A stretch of DNA of 64,000 bases from CAIKBL01 sp964555355. GTDB lineage: Bacteria > Pseudomonadota > Gammaproteobacteria > Ga0077536. This document shows positions 8,412 through 17,161 of this stretch, in pieces. The position numbers were made by a program, and so were the translations under genes. The stretch lies in the NCBI GenBank assembly GCA_964555355.1, contig CAZKRY010000003.1, positions 186,001-250,000 on the forward strand, written 5' to 3'. How positions within the stretch are numbered: the first letter of the stretch is position 1; every line of letters starts with the position of its first letter. A model generated the notes under the pieces. That model did no database searches. It worked only from the letters and a program-made list of their open reading frames with translations, and was not told where the DNA came from.

Positions 8412-8487
8412 GGCGCGCCCGGAAGGATTCGAACCTCCGACCCCCTAGTTCGTAGCCAGGTACTCTATCCAACTGAGCTACGGGCGC
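8411..8487 (-). tRNA. tRNA-Arg (anticodon ACG)
   Basis: The minus strand folds into a standard 77-nt cloverleaf: acceptor GCGCCCG/CGGGCGC, D arm GCTC-AGTTGGATA-GAGT, anticodon arm CCTGG-CTACGAA-CTAGG, T arm GGAGG-TTCGAAT-CCTTC, discriminator G and encoded CCA. The ACG anticodon reads CGN arginine codons after A34 deamination. The 3' end is duplicated at 8235-8253, marking this gene as an integration site. Confidence 0.97.
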
Positions 8488-8501
8488 GTGACGAGGGCGC
8501 G

Positions 8502-8530
8502 ATTATCGTGACCGGCCGGCGGAGTGTCAA
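8502..8530 (-). promoter_or_regulatory. Sigma70-type promoter of tRNA-Arg
   Basis: On the minus strand TTGACA (8525-8530) and GATAAT (8502-8507) are separated by exactly 17 bp. The predicted start near 8495 leaves a leader of about 8 nt before the tRNA. Confidence 0.8.
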
Positions 8531-8603
8531 TTTAACGCGAATAGCGTGCCCCCTTTCAGGCGCGCTAGACTCTGTGACAAATCAGCCCGAGGGGAGGTAA
8601 GCC

Positions 8604-9371
8604 GTGCTTAAACAAATGGATATCAACTGCGACATGGGGGAATCTTTCGGAAATTGGAAGATGGGGGACGACGAAGGCATGATGCCCTTCATCACCACCG
8701 CGAACGTCGCCTGCGGATTCCACGCCAGCGACCCGTTGACGATGATCAACACCGTCAAGCTTGCCAAAGAACACAAAATCGCTGTGGGCGCGCACCCCGG
8801 ACTGCCGGATTTGCTCGGGTTTGGCCGCCGCGCGATGAATATCACGCCAGAAGACGCCTATGCCTATGTGGTGTATCAGGTCGGTGCGTTGCAGGCGTCG
8901 CTCGCCACCCAAGGCATGAAACTGCATCATATCAAGCCACATGGTGCGTTTTATTCCGTATTAAAAGCCCAAATGGAGCTAGCGGAGGCAGTAGCGGAAG
9001 CGATCGGCAAGCTCTCGGAAACCCCAATGCTCTACTGGCCAGCACCAACGTCCGCGGCCCTCCCCACTGCATGCAAAAAGCGCGGGATCAGGGTGGTGGG
9101 CGAAATTTACCCAGACCTGCAATATGCGCCAGACGGTTCGCTCGTTATCCAGCGCCACAAGCATGAAACCGATCCGGCGTTCGCGGCCGCCCAGGTGCAG
9201 CGTTATGTCGAATCCGGCAAGGTACAGGCGATGGACGGAAAAACTTTGGTGGAACTCGACGCCGAGAGTTTATGCATTCATGGAGATGGCCCAAACTGTG
9301 TAGAAGTGGCGACCGCCATTCAAAACCGCTTGAAATCTATCGGCTGCCAAATCACGCCGGTCATGCAATAA
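8604..9371 (+). CDS. LamB/YcsF family protein (5-oxoprolinase subunit A-like)
   Basis: The 255-residue protein matches the PxpA family end to end: DINCDMGESFGNWKMGDDEGMMPFITTANVACGFHASDP (about 5-44), VGAHPGLPDLLGFGRR, HIKPHGAFY and LCIHGDGPNCVE. In classical systems PxpA works with PxpB and PxpC to hydrolyse 5-oxoproline to glutamate using ATP. No pxpB or pxpC is nearby, so the partner subunits or the reaction may differ here. The GTG at 8604 has a GGGGAGGT ribosome site at the right distance and is preferred over the ATG at 8616. An LLM oxidoreductase gene follows 17 bp downstream, so the two are probably co-transcribed. Confidence 0.85.
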   Translation: MLKQMDINCDMGESFGNWKMGDDEGMMPFITTANVACGFHASDPLTMINTVKLAKEHKIAVGAHPGLPDLLGFGRRAMNITPEDAYAYVVYQVGALQASLATQGMKLHHIKPHGAFYSVLKAQMELAEAVAEAIGKLSETPMLYWPAPTSAALPTACKKRGIRVVGEIYPDLQYAPDGSLVIQRHKHETDPAFAAAQVQRYVESGKVQAMDGKTLVELDAESLCIHGDGPNCVEVATAIQNRLKSIGCQITPVMQ

Positions 9372-9388
9372 CCCCGTAAGGAACACCC

Positions 9389-10420
9389 ATGAAATTTGGC
9401 CTGCTGTTCACTTTCCAATTACCGCCTGGCTGTGGCATCCCATGGCATGAGCCCTATCAAGACATGCTCAAATGTCTGCCACGCGCGGAAGCCTTAGGCT
9501 ATCACTCGATGTACCTCGCCACGCATCACGCTAAAACAGATGGCCTGTGTCCCGGCCCGTTACCGACTTTAGGCGCGGCGGCGGCGGTGACCAAGACCAT
9601 GAAGATTGGCACCGCCGTCATGTTGGTGCCGATGTACGCGCCGTTAAAACTCGCAGAAGACTTGGCGGTGCTCGATAACATCTCCGAGGGACGGCTCATC
9701 GTTGGCGTGGCACCCGGCTATGTGGCGGAAGAATTTGCCGCGCATGGTATTCCGCGCGAGGAGCGCGTTGGTCGATTTGAAGAATCGCTCGATCTCATGA
9801 TCACGGCCTGGACGCAAAATGAGTTCGAATTCAATGGCAAATTCTTCAAAGTGCCGCGTACGGTGATGACGCCGAAGCCCGTGCAAAAGCCGTATCCGCA
9901 ACTGTGGTACGGCGTGTCCGCCAAGGCTTCATTGCGTCGCGCGGCTAAGCGGCACGCCATTCAAATCATGTCGCCGCGTCATGGGGTGGAAGAACTCCAG
10001 GCGCATTTTGCGCCGTATGAAGCGGCGGCCAAGGAGATTGGTTGGACGATTCCGGAACGTCCCATCATCCGCCAAGTATTCGTCGCACCCACGATGCAAA
10101 AAGCAGAAGCGCTCGCAGCACCCGCCATCGAGCATCTTTATCGCGAAGTTTATGGCAAGGCTTCGGCGGCCGGCGATCGCGCGCTGCGTAACGACGATGG
10201 CAGTGTCATCACCGATCACAACCAAGTGAGTTTTCAGACCTTTAAGCAACGGTACATCGTGGGCACGCCGGAATTTGCGATTGAGGAGATCCGCAAATAC
10301 CGCGACGGACTGAATTGCACCGAGATGGTATGTTGGATGCACATGCCGGGCATTCGCGGCGCGGACGTCATGACTTCCGTTGAGCTTTTTGCCAAAGAGG
10401 TAATGCCGGCATTTAAGTAA
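9389..10420 (+). CDS. Luciferase-like (LLM) flavin/F420-dependent oxidoreductase
   Basis: The 343-residue protein has the bacterial-luciferase TIM-barrel pattern: N-terminal KFGLLFTFQLPPG, early strand YLATHHAKTDGLCPGPLPTLGAAAAVTKTMKIGTAVMLVP (about 51-90), and LAEDLAVLDNISEGRLIVGVAPGYVAEEFAAHG. These enzymes are two-component FMN monooxygenases or F420-dependent dehydrogenases; the cofactor cannot be decided from sequence. It follows the LamB/YcsF gene by 17 bp, so it may oxidise a substrate of the same pathway. It is one of five LLM genes in the window and most resembles the one at 27155-28192. Confidence 0.85.
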   Translation: MKFGLLFTFQLPPGCGIPWHEPYQDMLKCLPRAEALGYHSMYLATHHAKTDGLCPGPLPTLGAAAAVTKTMKIGTAVMLVPMYAPLKLAEDLAVLDNISEGRLIVGVAPGYVAEEFAAHGIPREERVGRFEESLDLMITAWTQNEFEFNGKFFKVPRTVMTPKPVQKPYPQLWYGVSAKASLRRAAKRHAIQIMSPRHGVEELQAHFAPYEAAAKEIGWTIPERPIIRQVFVAPTMQKAEALAAPAIEHLYREVYGKASAAGDRALRNDDGSVITDHNQVSFQTFKQRYIVGTPEFAIEEIRKYRDGLNCTEMVCWMHMPGIRGADVMTSVELFAKEVMPAFK

Positions 10421-10455
10421 GCGTTTATTAAACCCCAAGGAGAGGAGATCGACCG

Positions 10456-11010
10456 ATGGACCTATTACAAACTGTGTTACAAGCTCAAGGCGGTCAAATG
10501 GTCGGCCAATTGGCCCGCCAATTTGGCTTGAATCAATCACAGGCCGGTAGTGCGTTGGAACAACTCATTCCCGTGCTCGGCGGCGCGGTCAAGCGGAACA
10601 TGGGCCAGACCGGCGGTCTAGAAGCATTGCTTGGCGCACTGCAAAACGGGAACCACAGCCGCTATCTAGAGGATGCAACTGAATTAGGCAACCCGGATAC
10701 GGTCATGGATGGCAACGCCATCCTCGGTCACCTGCTTGGCGGCAAAGACGCAAGCCGACAGGTGGCGACCCACGTTGCCTCCAACACCGGCCTTGATAGT
10801 GGTGTTTTAAAAAAGATGTTGCCTATCGTTGCGACAATGATCATGGGGGCAATGAGCAAACAGGCAGCGGGTGGCGGACTCGGCAATCTGCAAGTTGGAC
10901 AGGGGACGGGTGCGCAATCGCCACTGGGCGGATTGCTATCGTCGTTTCTTGATCAAAACAAAGACGGCAGCGTGGTTGATGATGTTTTGGGGATGATTTT
11001 CAAGCGTTGA
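10456..11010 (+). CDS. DUF937 (YidB-like) protein
   Basis: The 184-residue protein is rich in Gly, Gln and Leu with helical segments (MVGQLARQFGLNQSQAGSALEQLIPVLGGAVKRN near the start) and ends with the calcium-loop-like DQNKDGSVVDDVLGMIF typical of DUF937 proteins. Ribosome site AGGAGAGGA precedes the ATG. The biological role of the family is unknown. It follows the LLM gene by 35 bp on the same strand and may belong to its transcript, but a functional link is not evident. Confidence 0.75.
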   Translation: MDLLQTVLQAQGGQMVGQLARQFGLNQSQAGSALEQLIPVLGGAVKRNMGQTGGLEALLGALQNGNHSRYLEDATELGNPDTVMDGNAILGHLLGGKDASRQVATHVASNTGLDSGVLKKMLPIVATMIMGAMSKQAAGGGLGNLQVGQGTGAQSPLGGLLSSFLDQNKDGSVVDDVLGMIFKR

Positions 11011-11016
11011 TTAGCG

Positions 11017-11538
11017 CTACCTCATCTCACATTGATTGGCGCGCGATCCCATAAAGCGCATGGTCTCGGTGGAACCCGGCCGCGTGAAAGCGTCGCCGGT
11101 CGCGGCGGTTTTTGTCGCGACGAATTCTTCTTGCACCATGCAACAATAGGTGCGGTTTATCTTGCGAAAGACACAGCGCGCGAAACGCGCGCCGCCCACG
11201 GGACTCCACACTTCGATCACCGGATAAAGCTCGCGCGTTCCCAGTACCGCGGCGCCCACCGTTTCCGCGGCAAAGCCGTAAACGCGCCCTGTTTTTAAGT
11301 CCGTGATTTGAAATTCGGCGTGTTGTGTGCCGGTGACAATATCAGCCGCCTCTTCGGCATCCGACGAATGCGATGCGATGACGGAGATTTCGAAGTCATC
11401 CACTTGGTAGATTTCTGGTGATTGCCGTAATCCAAACTCATAAACACGCGCAGGCCATGCCGCGGCTAGCGCCGCCATGCTGAATGCGGCGAGGATACTC
11501 GCTAACCCACCGCTAATACGCCGCCTTGTTCCGCGCAT
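11017..11538 (-). CDS. Hypothetical exported or membrane-anchored protein
   Basis: No family is recognised. The ATG at 11538 (173 residues) is chosen because it opens with a basic stretch (MRGTRRR) and a hydrophobic segment (GGLASILAAFSMAALAAAW) typical of a signal anchor; the frame extends to an ATG at 11589, which would overlap the divergent gene. The mature part is mixed beta-like sequence with several Cys late on (CVFRKINRTYCCM, and a final C). It is convergent with the DUF937 gene and divergent from the secreted protein at 11588. Confidence 0.55.
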   Translation of the reverse strand: MRGTRRRISGGLASILAAFSMAALAAAWPARVYEFGLRQSPEIYQVDDFEISVIASHSSDAEEAADIVTGTQHAEFQITDLKTGRVYGFAAETVGAAVLGTRELYPVIEVWSPVGGARFARCVFRKINRTYCCMVQEEFVATKTAATGDAFTRPGSTETMRFMGSRANQCEMR

Positions 11539-11587
11539 GCTGAATTCAGTACCCTTCACGCTTGAATCATCGTCGAGAACTCGCACC

Positions 11588-12073
11588 ATGCGCCATTGCA
11601 GTACGCTTCTAGGGTTGGTTGCTGCCTGTGTTGTTGGGCCCGCGCACGCGGAAAACGCTTTTTTTGTGATCCCTTTCGGCGGCGAACCCGGGGCACCGTT
11701 AGCGCACTCTTACGATTACGGCAAAGCACCGGAATTCGCGAGTACCTACACCATGCGTATTCCAAGTGTCGATCCCGAAATCGCGACGGTGTTACCAGAT
11801 GTCGAACTTACGATCGACCCCTCCAACAAAATTGTGCAACGAGTGTTTGCCGCGCGCGCCTATCGTGCACTAACCGAATGCAATGCGGCGCGAGAAATTG
11901 TCCAGCAAAAGCTCACGAAGGCATTGCCCGCGCCTTTCACCGGCACCGGTGAGGCCTGGCAATATCAATCCCCGGACGGCAAAGTGGTGGGCGGCGCCTA
12001 TTGCATGACCGCTCGCTACCTGCCGTTTCCAACCTTGACGGTGGAGCTGGTACTCGCGCCGGGCGCGCACTAA
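11588..12073 (+). CDS. Hypothetical secreted protein
   Basis: The protein of 161 residues begins with a clear signal peptide, MRHCSTLLGLVAACVVGPAHA, with an AHA cleavage site before ENAFF. The mature domain has two Cys (LTECNAA and AYCMTA) that could form a disulfide in the periplasm. No family is recognised. The ATG at 11588 is preferred over the longer frame from 11477 because of the signal peptide. It diverges from the other exported protein with about 50 bp between the starts, so the two may be co-regulated. Confidence 0.6.
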   Translation: MRHCSTLLGLVAACVVGPAHAENAFFVIPFGGEPGAPLAHSYDYGKAPEFASTYTMRIPSVDPEIATVLPDVELTIDPSNKIVQRVFAARAYRALTECNAAREIVQQKLTKALPAPFTGTGEAWQYQSPDGKVVGGAYCMTARYLPFPTLTVELVLAPGAH

Positions 12074-12077
12074 CGTA

Positions 12078-14405
12078 TCAATCAGGCAACCCGAGCACTG
12101 CTTTGGAAATGATATTGCGTTGGATCTCGTTACTTCCGCCGTAAATCGTCGCTGGCCGCGCAGTGTAAAAGAGGCTCATGACATCGACTTTGTGATCGCC
12201 CACCTGCAGCGCCGCCAACTGTCCACCCGCGCTTCCCACGCATTCAATGAGCCACTCTGTGAGCTTGGAATACGTTTCAGTGGCAAAAATTTTGAGCAGC
12301 GAAACTTCCGGGCCCAGCGCTTCACCGCGTCTAACTTGATCCGCAAATCGTCCGTATAAGGATTCCAGATCCATGACGTCACATTTGAAACGAGTGTAAC
12401 GATCGCGGAACGCGGGATCGTTCAATAAGCCATAATGCCGCGCCACCTCGGTCAACCGCTGAAACGCGTATTGCGATTGTTTGGGGCTGCCCAAGAAAAT
12501 TCGTTCGAACCCCAAGAGCGCTTTGGCAATGGTCCACCCTTGGTTCAACCCGCCGACCACGTTTTCTTTTGGCACTCGCACGTTGTCTAAAAACACTTCG
12601 CAGAATTCTTCGTTGCCGGCGATATTGCGAATCGGGCGCACGGTTATGCCGGGCGTCGTCATATCGATGAGCAAAAAGCTGATGCCGGCTTGCTTCTTTG
12701 CGCTCTTGTCGGTGCGCGCAAGCAGAAACATGTGCGTGGCGTCCTGCGCAAGCGTGGTCCACGTCTTTTGGCCGTTCACGACAAAGTGATCGCCATCAAG
12801 CACGGCTTCCGTGCGCAGGCTCGCCAAATCCGAGCCGGCATTCGGTTCGGAATAGCCTTGGCACCACACATACTCGCCGCTCAATATTTTGGGTAGATAG
12901 TGCGCGCGCTGCGCTTCCGCACCGTGCTGAATCAACAACGGACCGACCATGATGATGCCCATGTCCGGTGCGCGGGCAACTCCCCAGCGTTCTTGCTCTT
13001 CAATAAAAATTAAAAGCTTGCCCGGATTTAACCCCATGCCGCCATATTGGCGTGGCCACGCGGGTGCGACCAAACCGTGCGCGGAAAGTTTTAAGTACCA
13101 TGGCTTTATTTCATGCCATCGCACACGGCGCGGCGGATAACGCAACTCCGATGGGTAGTTGGTTTCAAACCAATGCCGGATAGTCGCGCGGAAATCGTCG
13201 TCGCTGAGCGCGTTCCAATCGCCATTCGCAGGCATGGCGGATTGGCCGAGCGCCGCGCCGTCATGCGCGTCGTTATCGGTGGCCAAGTTCGCGATCCGCT
13301 GCACGTGCCATTGCGTATTGCCCAGTGCGGCAGCGTAAGTGAGCGCGCGATTGACGAACAGTCCAACATCGCACTCATCGGTAAAGCCAATTGCGCCGTG
13401 CATTTGGATCGCTTCGCGCACCACTTTGAGTGCAGCATCGCTCGCCCGATACTTTGCGCGGCTAACCAACAGGGCTTGCCCCTGCGCGTCTTCACCCGCC
13501 AACCCGGTGAGCGCATCATCGACGACGATCTGCGCAAGTTCACATTGCAGCTTGAGATCGACCGCACGATGTTGCAACGCCTGAAACGATCCAATCAGAC
13601 GCCCAAACTGCTGCCGAGTATTTAGATACTTAAGCGTCACCTCGAAACAAGCCGACATGAGCCCGCATAGATAGCTCGCAATCAGCAGAGCGCCTTCATT
13701 GAGCGCCGTGCTGAGTGCGGCGGCGGCGGTGTTGCCGCGCGCGAGCAGGCAGTCGGCGCTTATTTCCGTATTGTTGAAAACTACCGTCGCGTGGTGCGTG
13801 CCGTCCGCAAGCGGTTGCGCGTTTATGGTAACTCCCGGCGCGGTGCGCGGAACCCACACCACGGCATAACTTTCATCGAGCCAGCCGTTAACTAGGAAGC
13901 CATCGGCGACTAACGCATGAGATACCGCGAACTTCTGACCATCGATTCGATAACCGCCGTTGGCAGCGATAATGCGGGTCGCGAGCTCCGCTTCGTTCGC
14001 GGCGAGCGGATGTTCCTGCCAGGCGATAAGCGGTAAACACTTTCCTTCGGCAAGTTGCCCGAGTAACTCGGCGACTCTTCCCTGCAGCGGCAACTGCGCA
14101 AGCAGACTCGCGCTTAGGCCCGCGACTTCTATCAAAGGCTCCGGTGCCGCCACGTGCCCAAGCTCACGGGCAACCGCGGCAAGCGCCGACACCCCAAGGC
14201 CAAGCCCACCCGCACTTTGCGGGATCTGAATCGAGGTCCAGCCGAGTTCGACCATTTGCACCCACAGCGCCTGATCAAAGCCCGCTGACCCGCCTCGCAA
14301 GGCGCGTAGACGTGTCATTGCCGCGTCTTTCGCACAAAGAGAGCGCGCGCTGTCGGCAAGCATGGTCAGATCATCGGTTTCTATCGATTGAGCAACTGCA
14401 CTCAT
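12078..14405 (-). CDS. Fused double acyl-CoA dehydrogenase
   Basis: The 775-residue protein holds two complete acyl-CoA dehydrogenase units. The first (about 1-375) has TALNEGALLIASYLCGLMSACFEVTLKYLNTRQQFGRLIGSFQALQHRAVDL and AIQMHGAIGFTDE. The second (about 390-775) has WCQGYSEPNAGSDLASLRT, the FAD-binding GQKTWTT and IYGGSNEIQRNIISKAVLG. Ordinary members have about 380 residues, and paired half-enzymes are known in steroid and cholesterol side-chain degradation as alpha2beta2 complexes. Here both halves are one chain. The common catalytic Glu of the YEGT motif is Gly (YGGS) in the second half. It is last in the catabolic operon starting at 18612. Confidence 0.88.
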   Translation of the reverse strand: MSAVAQSIETDDLTMLADSARSLCAKDAAMTRLRALRGGSAGFDQALWVQMVELGWTSIQIPQSAGGLGLGVSALAAVARELGHVAAPEPLIEVAGLSASLLAQLPLQGRVAELLGQLAEGKCLPLIAWQEHPLAANEAELATRIIAANGGYRIDGQKFAVSHALVADGFLVNGWLDESYAVVWVPRTAPGVTINAQPLADGTHHATVVFNNTEISADCLLARGNTAAAALSTALNEGALLIASYLCGLMSACFEVTLKYLNTRQQFGRLIGSFQALQHRAVDLKLQCELAQIVVDDALTGLAGEDAQGQALLVSRAKYRASDAALKVVREAIQMHGAIGFTDECDVGLFVNRALTYAAALGNTQWHVQRIANLATDNDAHDGAALGQSAMPANGDWNALSDDDFRATIRHWFETNYPSELRYPPRRVRWHEIKPWYLKLSAHGLVAPAWPRQYGGMGLNPGKLLIFIEEQERWGVARAPDMGIIMVGPLLIQHGAEAQRAHYLPKILSGEYVWCQGYSEPNAGSDLASLRTEAVLDGDHFVVNGQKTWTTLAQDATHMFLLARTDKSAKKQAGISFLLIDMTTPGITVRPIRNIAGNEEFCEVFLDNVRVPKENVVGGLNQGWTIAKALLGFERIFLGSPKQSQYAFQRLTEVARHYGLLNDPAFRDRYTRFKCDVMDLESLYGRFADQVRRGEALGPEVSLLKIFATETYSKLTEWLIECVGSAGGQLAALQVGDHKVDVMSLFYTARPATIYGGSNEIQRNIISKAVLGLPD

Positions 14406-14430
14406 GGGTAACTCTTCTTATAAAAATGAA

Positions 14431-15288
14431 TTAGGAGGTCGCGCGGATCTTGGCGGCGATCGCGGCGATTTGATCAAGCAACGGCAACACTACGTCAGCA
14501 TTGGCGGATGGAAGGCCAAAAATGAAATCGGTAAAGCCTTCGCGCATGCGTTCACGAGTTTGTGCTTCGTCAATCGGCGCGTAGAACAACGCGAGGGTGA
14601 GGTCTTCCGCGCGGCGGCCGATACGCGCGCAGGCGTCGGCGAGTATTTGCGCATTGCCCTCACCGCTGCGCCCAACGATCGGCATCCAACCGTCGGCGTA
14701 TTCGGCCACCCGCGCCGGGACCCACTTTGAGTTCGATCCAATCCAAACCGGTGGCCCGTCATTCTGGACAGGTTTGGGGTAAGACCACATACGATCGAAG
14801 GTCACAAAGTTGCCGTGGAATTGCGGCTCCTCCTGTGACCAAATACGTTTCATCGCCAAAATGCGTTCACGCAAAATTGGCCACCGCTGGTTATACGGGG
14901 TACCGTGATTTTCCATCTCCTCGGCGTTCCAACCGGCACCGACGCCGAGGACCACTCGGCCGTTCGACAATCTATCGAGTGTCGCAATTGTTTTCGCGAG
15001 CACGATCGGGTCGTGCTCGGTGACCAAACAAATGCCCGTCCCAAGTTTGATATGCGCGGTCACGGCCGCAGCCATGGCGAGCGCGATGAACGGATCGTAA
15101 GTACGCTTGTAATGCTCCGGGACCACGCCGCCTGGCAAAAATGGTGATTGCGAATTCACCGGCATGTGCGTGTGCTCCGGGACGAACATCCCGTCTAAGC
15201 CGCGCGCTTCGATTGCGCGCGCGAGTTCCATCGGCTGCATGCTGAGGTCGGTGGGGAAAATGAACACATGGGCACGAAACATAAGCAC
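14431..15288 (-). CDS. LLM-class (TIGR03619-like) F420-type oxidoreductase
   Basis: The 285-residue LLM protein shows GLDGMFVPEHTHMPV (about 30-44), IKLGTGICLVTEHDPIVLAKTIATLDRLSNGRVVLGVGAGWNAEEMENHGT, and SYPKPVQNDGPPVWIGSNS. These match the F420-dependent LLM subgroup, though FMN use is possible. A GTG at 15288 follows GAAGGAG at good spacing; an ATG lies 6 bp inside. It is part of the operon with the ring-cleaving dioxygenase (77 bp downstream of it) and the double acyl-CoA dehydrogenase (26 bp upstream of it). It closely resembles the LLM gene at 38054-38914. Confidence 0.85.
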   Translation of the reverse strand: MLMFRAHVFIFPTDLSMQPMELARAIEARGLDGMFVPEHTHMPVNSQSPFLPGGVVPEHYKRTYDPFIALAMAAAVTAHIKLGTGICLVTEHDPIVLAKTIATLDRLSNGRVVLGVGAGWNAEEMENHGTPYNQRWPILRERILAMKRIWSQEEPQFHGNFVTFDRMWSYPKPVQNDGPPVWIGSNSKWVPARVAEYADGWMPIVGRSGEGNAQILADACARIGRRAEDLTLALFYAPIDEAQTRERMREGFTDFIFGLPSANADVVLPLLDQIAAIAAKIRATS

Positions 15289-15364
15289 GCTTGCTCCTTC
15301 TGAGAGCGTGAATGTTAGCAGGCCGAAGGGGCCTTCATCAGCTAGAACGCGACCCTATCGTAGG

Positions 15365-16294
15365 TCATCGAATAGTCATCGCGGCGAAACCGGCGATCCA
15401 TTCGCGGATCGGGCGATACATCAGTACCCGTGCCCGCGCGGCGGGGTCCGCTTCCATCGCGGCGGTCGCCGCGACCCAGGTGCGAACCTCATGCCCGCCA
15501 CACCCGGCCAGGCGCGAGACTTCCTGGTCATCGTGCAAACCGAGCGAGGTGTAGTCCCGTGCGACAAGCGCAGTCAGGAACTGCCGATCCCAAGCGGCAT
15601 TAAGCGGTACTTGTTGGCTCAGCCCTTGTACTTGCTTGGTACTTTCTTCGATTACCCGAGTGACGCGCTCGGCGCGCGCGGCATCGGTTAAGGATCCGCC
15701 TGCCACGATACGTTCAATGACCGCCGGGTTCGTCGCGGCCAGTGTCGGCATCGGCGGATCGTGCGAAAGCCCACCACTGCCTAGGATGAGCACGCGACGA
15801 TCGAGCGTGCAAGCGAAGTCCCCCACCGCGCGTCCGAGGGCAAGCACCCGCGCCAACGGTGGACGGGGTGCCGCGGCACAGTTGATAAACACCGGAACGA
15901 GCGGTGGCAATGTCGCCCAATCAAACAAGAGATTCAGAATTTGCGTAAAGCCGTGATCGAGTTCCATACGATAAGAAATTGCCGCGTCCACCCCTGCCTG
16001 GTGTAACGATGAAACACAGCGCTCGCTAATGTCGCGTGCGATCGGTAGCGCACCCGCCGGCGTCTTCCAATCGCCCACCGACGTTGCTTCCGCGCCTACG
16101 CAGAAACTCGGCAGCACGCGATAAAAAAAACCATTGAAGTGATCAGGCCCAAACACCACCACGAGTTCGGGCGCAAACTCGCGCACGAAATTCCTTAACG
16201 CGTCAAACGCCTGGTTGACTTCGGCACGTGCGCCCTCACCTGGATCGGTGTAGTCCATCAGTGGCGTATGTGAAGCACAGATCGCGGCTAACAC
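15365..16294 (-). CDS. mhpB: Extradiol ring-cleavage dioxygenase, MhpB-like (LigB class)
   Basis: The 309-residue protein aligns with E. coli MhpB (2,3-dihydroxyphenylpropionate 1,2-dioxygenase) over its length: ICASHTPLMDYTDP (His9), ELVVVFGPDHFNGFFY (His52), SYRMELDHGF (His114), VLILGSGGLSHDPPMP (His178), and the C-terminal HEVRTWVAA...YRPIREWIAGF. The His residues correspond to the metal ligands and acid-base pair of the type II extradiol enzymes. It opens a catechol ring next to the hydroxyls with O2 and Fe(II). It starts 3 bp after the MhpC-like hydrolase stop. The exact catechol substrate is not readable. Confidence 0.9.
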   Translation of the reverse strand: MLAAICASHTPLMDYTDPGEGARAEVNQAFDALRNFVREFAPELVVVFGPDHFNGFFYRVLPSFCVGAEATSVGDWKTPAGALPIARDISERCVSSLHQAGVDAAISYRMELDHGFTQILNLLFDWATLPPLVPVFINCAAAPRPPLARVLALGRAVGDFACTLDRRVLILGSGGLSHDPPMPTLAATNPAVIERIVAGGSLTDAARAERVTRVIEESTKQVQGLSQQVPLNAAWDRQFLTALVARDYTSLGLHDDQEVSRLAGCGGHEVRTWVAATAAMEADPAARARVLMYRPIREWIAGFAAMTIR

Positions 16295-16297
16295 TGG

Positions 16298-17161
16298 TTA
16301 GCTCCGCAAGAACTCAAGGTGTAAGCGGTTGAAGGTTGCGGCATCTTCAAACTGCGGCCAATGCCCGCATCCTTTCATCAATTTGAATATCGCGTTAGGA
16401 ATGAGCGCGGCTAAGCGTTCACCCACCTCAACCGCCGCGGTGGGATCTTTGTCAGTCCACAACACCAGGGTTGGCGCGCGGATTGCACGCCATTCGTCGT
16501 CGGTCAAATTATTGCGCAAACGAATCTCGGGTTCTTGAAGGCAGAGGATCTGCGGCATCGCATTTAGCATGACGGGCTGTTGGTAGATGGCCTGCCGGCA
16601 GGCGACGAGATCGTCGGTCACGGTGGTTGGATCAGCCATCAACCATTCGAGTCTTGCCTTGACCGTGTCCCAAGTTGGATTGGCTACCGCCGCCATCGTC
16701 AGCGTTTTGATCCGTTGCATGACTTCCGCGTTCATGGTCGCCCCGCCGGTGGTATTGAGCACGAGGCGACCGACGCGCGCGGGGTACTTGAGCGCAAAGC
16801 GCGCCGCCACCCAACCGCCCAAGGATTCGCCCGAGAGATGGATCCGTGCAAACCCGAGCGTGTCCGCTATCTCGCGCACGTGCTCGACATAACGATCGAT
16901 CTCGTACGGAAAATCCGGCTTGTCCGAGAAACCATGACCGATTAGGTCGACAGCGTAGGTATCAAATGATTCGCCGTGGGCAAGCAGATTGCGCGCGTAA
17001 CACTCGGCGTGTCCGCCGGTGCCGTGCAGCAGAATGAGTGGCGGAGAGCCGCGCTTTCCGGCATGTAAAAAACGTGTGCGGTAGCCGCCTGCGTGGAGAT
17101 AACCCTGTTCGAAGCTCCCACCACGCAGATCGCTCCAGAAACTATTCAATGCGTTGTTCAC
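16298..17161 (-). CDS. mhpC: Meta-cleavage product hydrolase (MhpC/HsaD-like)
   Basis: The 287-residue alpha/beta hydrolase has LLHGTGGHAECYARNL (oxyanion region), GESLGGW (Ser113), TDKDPTA (Asp239) and GCGHWPQFE (His267), the order of C-C bond hydrolases that split meta-cleavage products. It lies directly between the HpaB-type monooxygenase and the MhpB-type dioxygenase. Its GTG start overlaps the monooxygenase stop by 4 bases (GTGA), so translation is coupled. Hydrolysis of the ring-fission product is the natural role; a simple esterase is the alternative. Confidence 0.82.
   Translation of the reverse strand: MNNALNSFWSDLRGGSFEQGYLHAGGYRTRFLHAGKRGSPPLILLHGTGGHAECYARNLLAHGESFDTYAVDLIGHGFSDKPDFPYEIDRYVEHVREIADTLGFARIHLSGESLGGWVAARFALKYPARVGRLVLNTTGGATMNAEVMQRIKTLTMAAVANPTWDTVKARLEWLMADPTTVTDDLVACRQAIYQQPVMLNAMPQILCLQEPEIRLRNNLTDDEWRAIRAPTLVLWTDKDPTAAVEVGERLAALIPNAIFKLMKGCGHWPQFEDAATFNRLHLEFLRS

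Noticed and set aside
8259..8600. A 113-codon plus-strand ORF containing GRIRTSDPLVRSQVLYPTELRARDEGA
   Set aside because: It is the antisense of the tRNA-Arg gene; this peptide is a well-known artefact of translating tRNA genes.
13113..13625. 170-codon plus-strand ORF inside the fused acyl-CoA dehydrogenase
   Set aside because: It is a shadow frame of a well-supported gene on the other strand.
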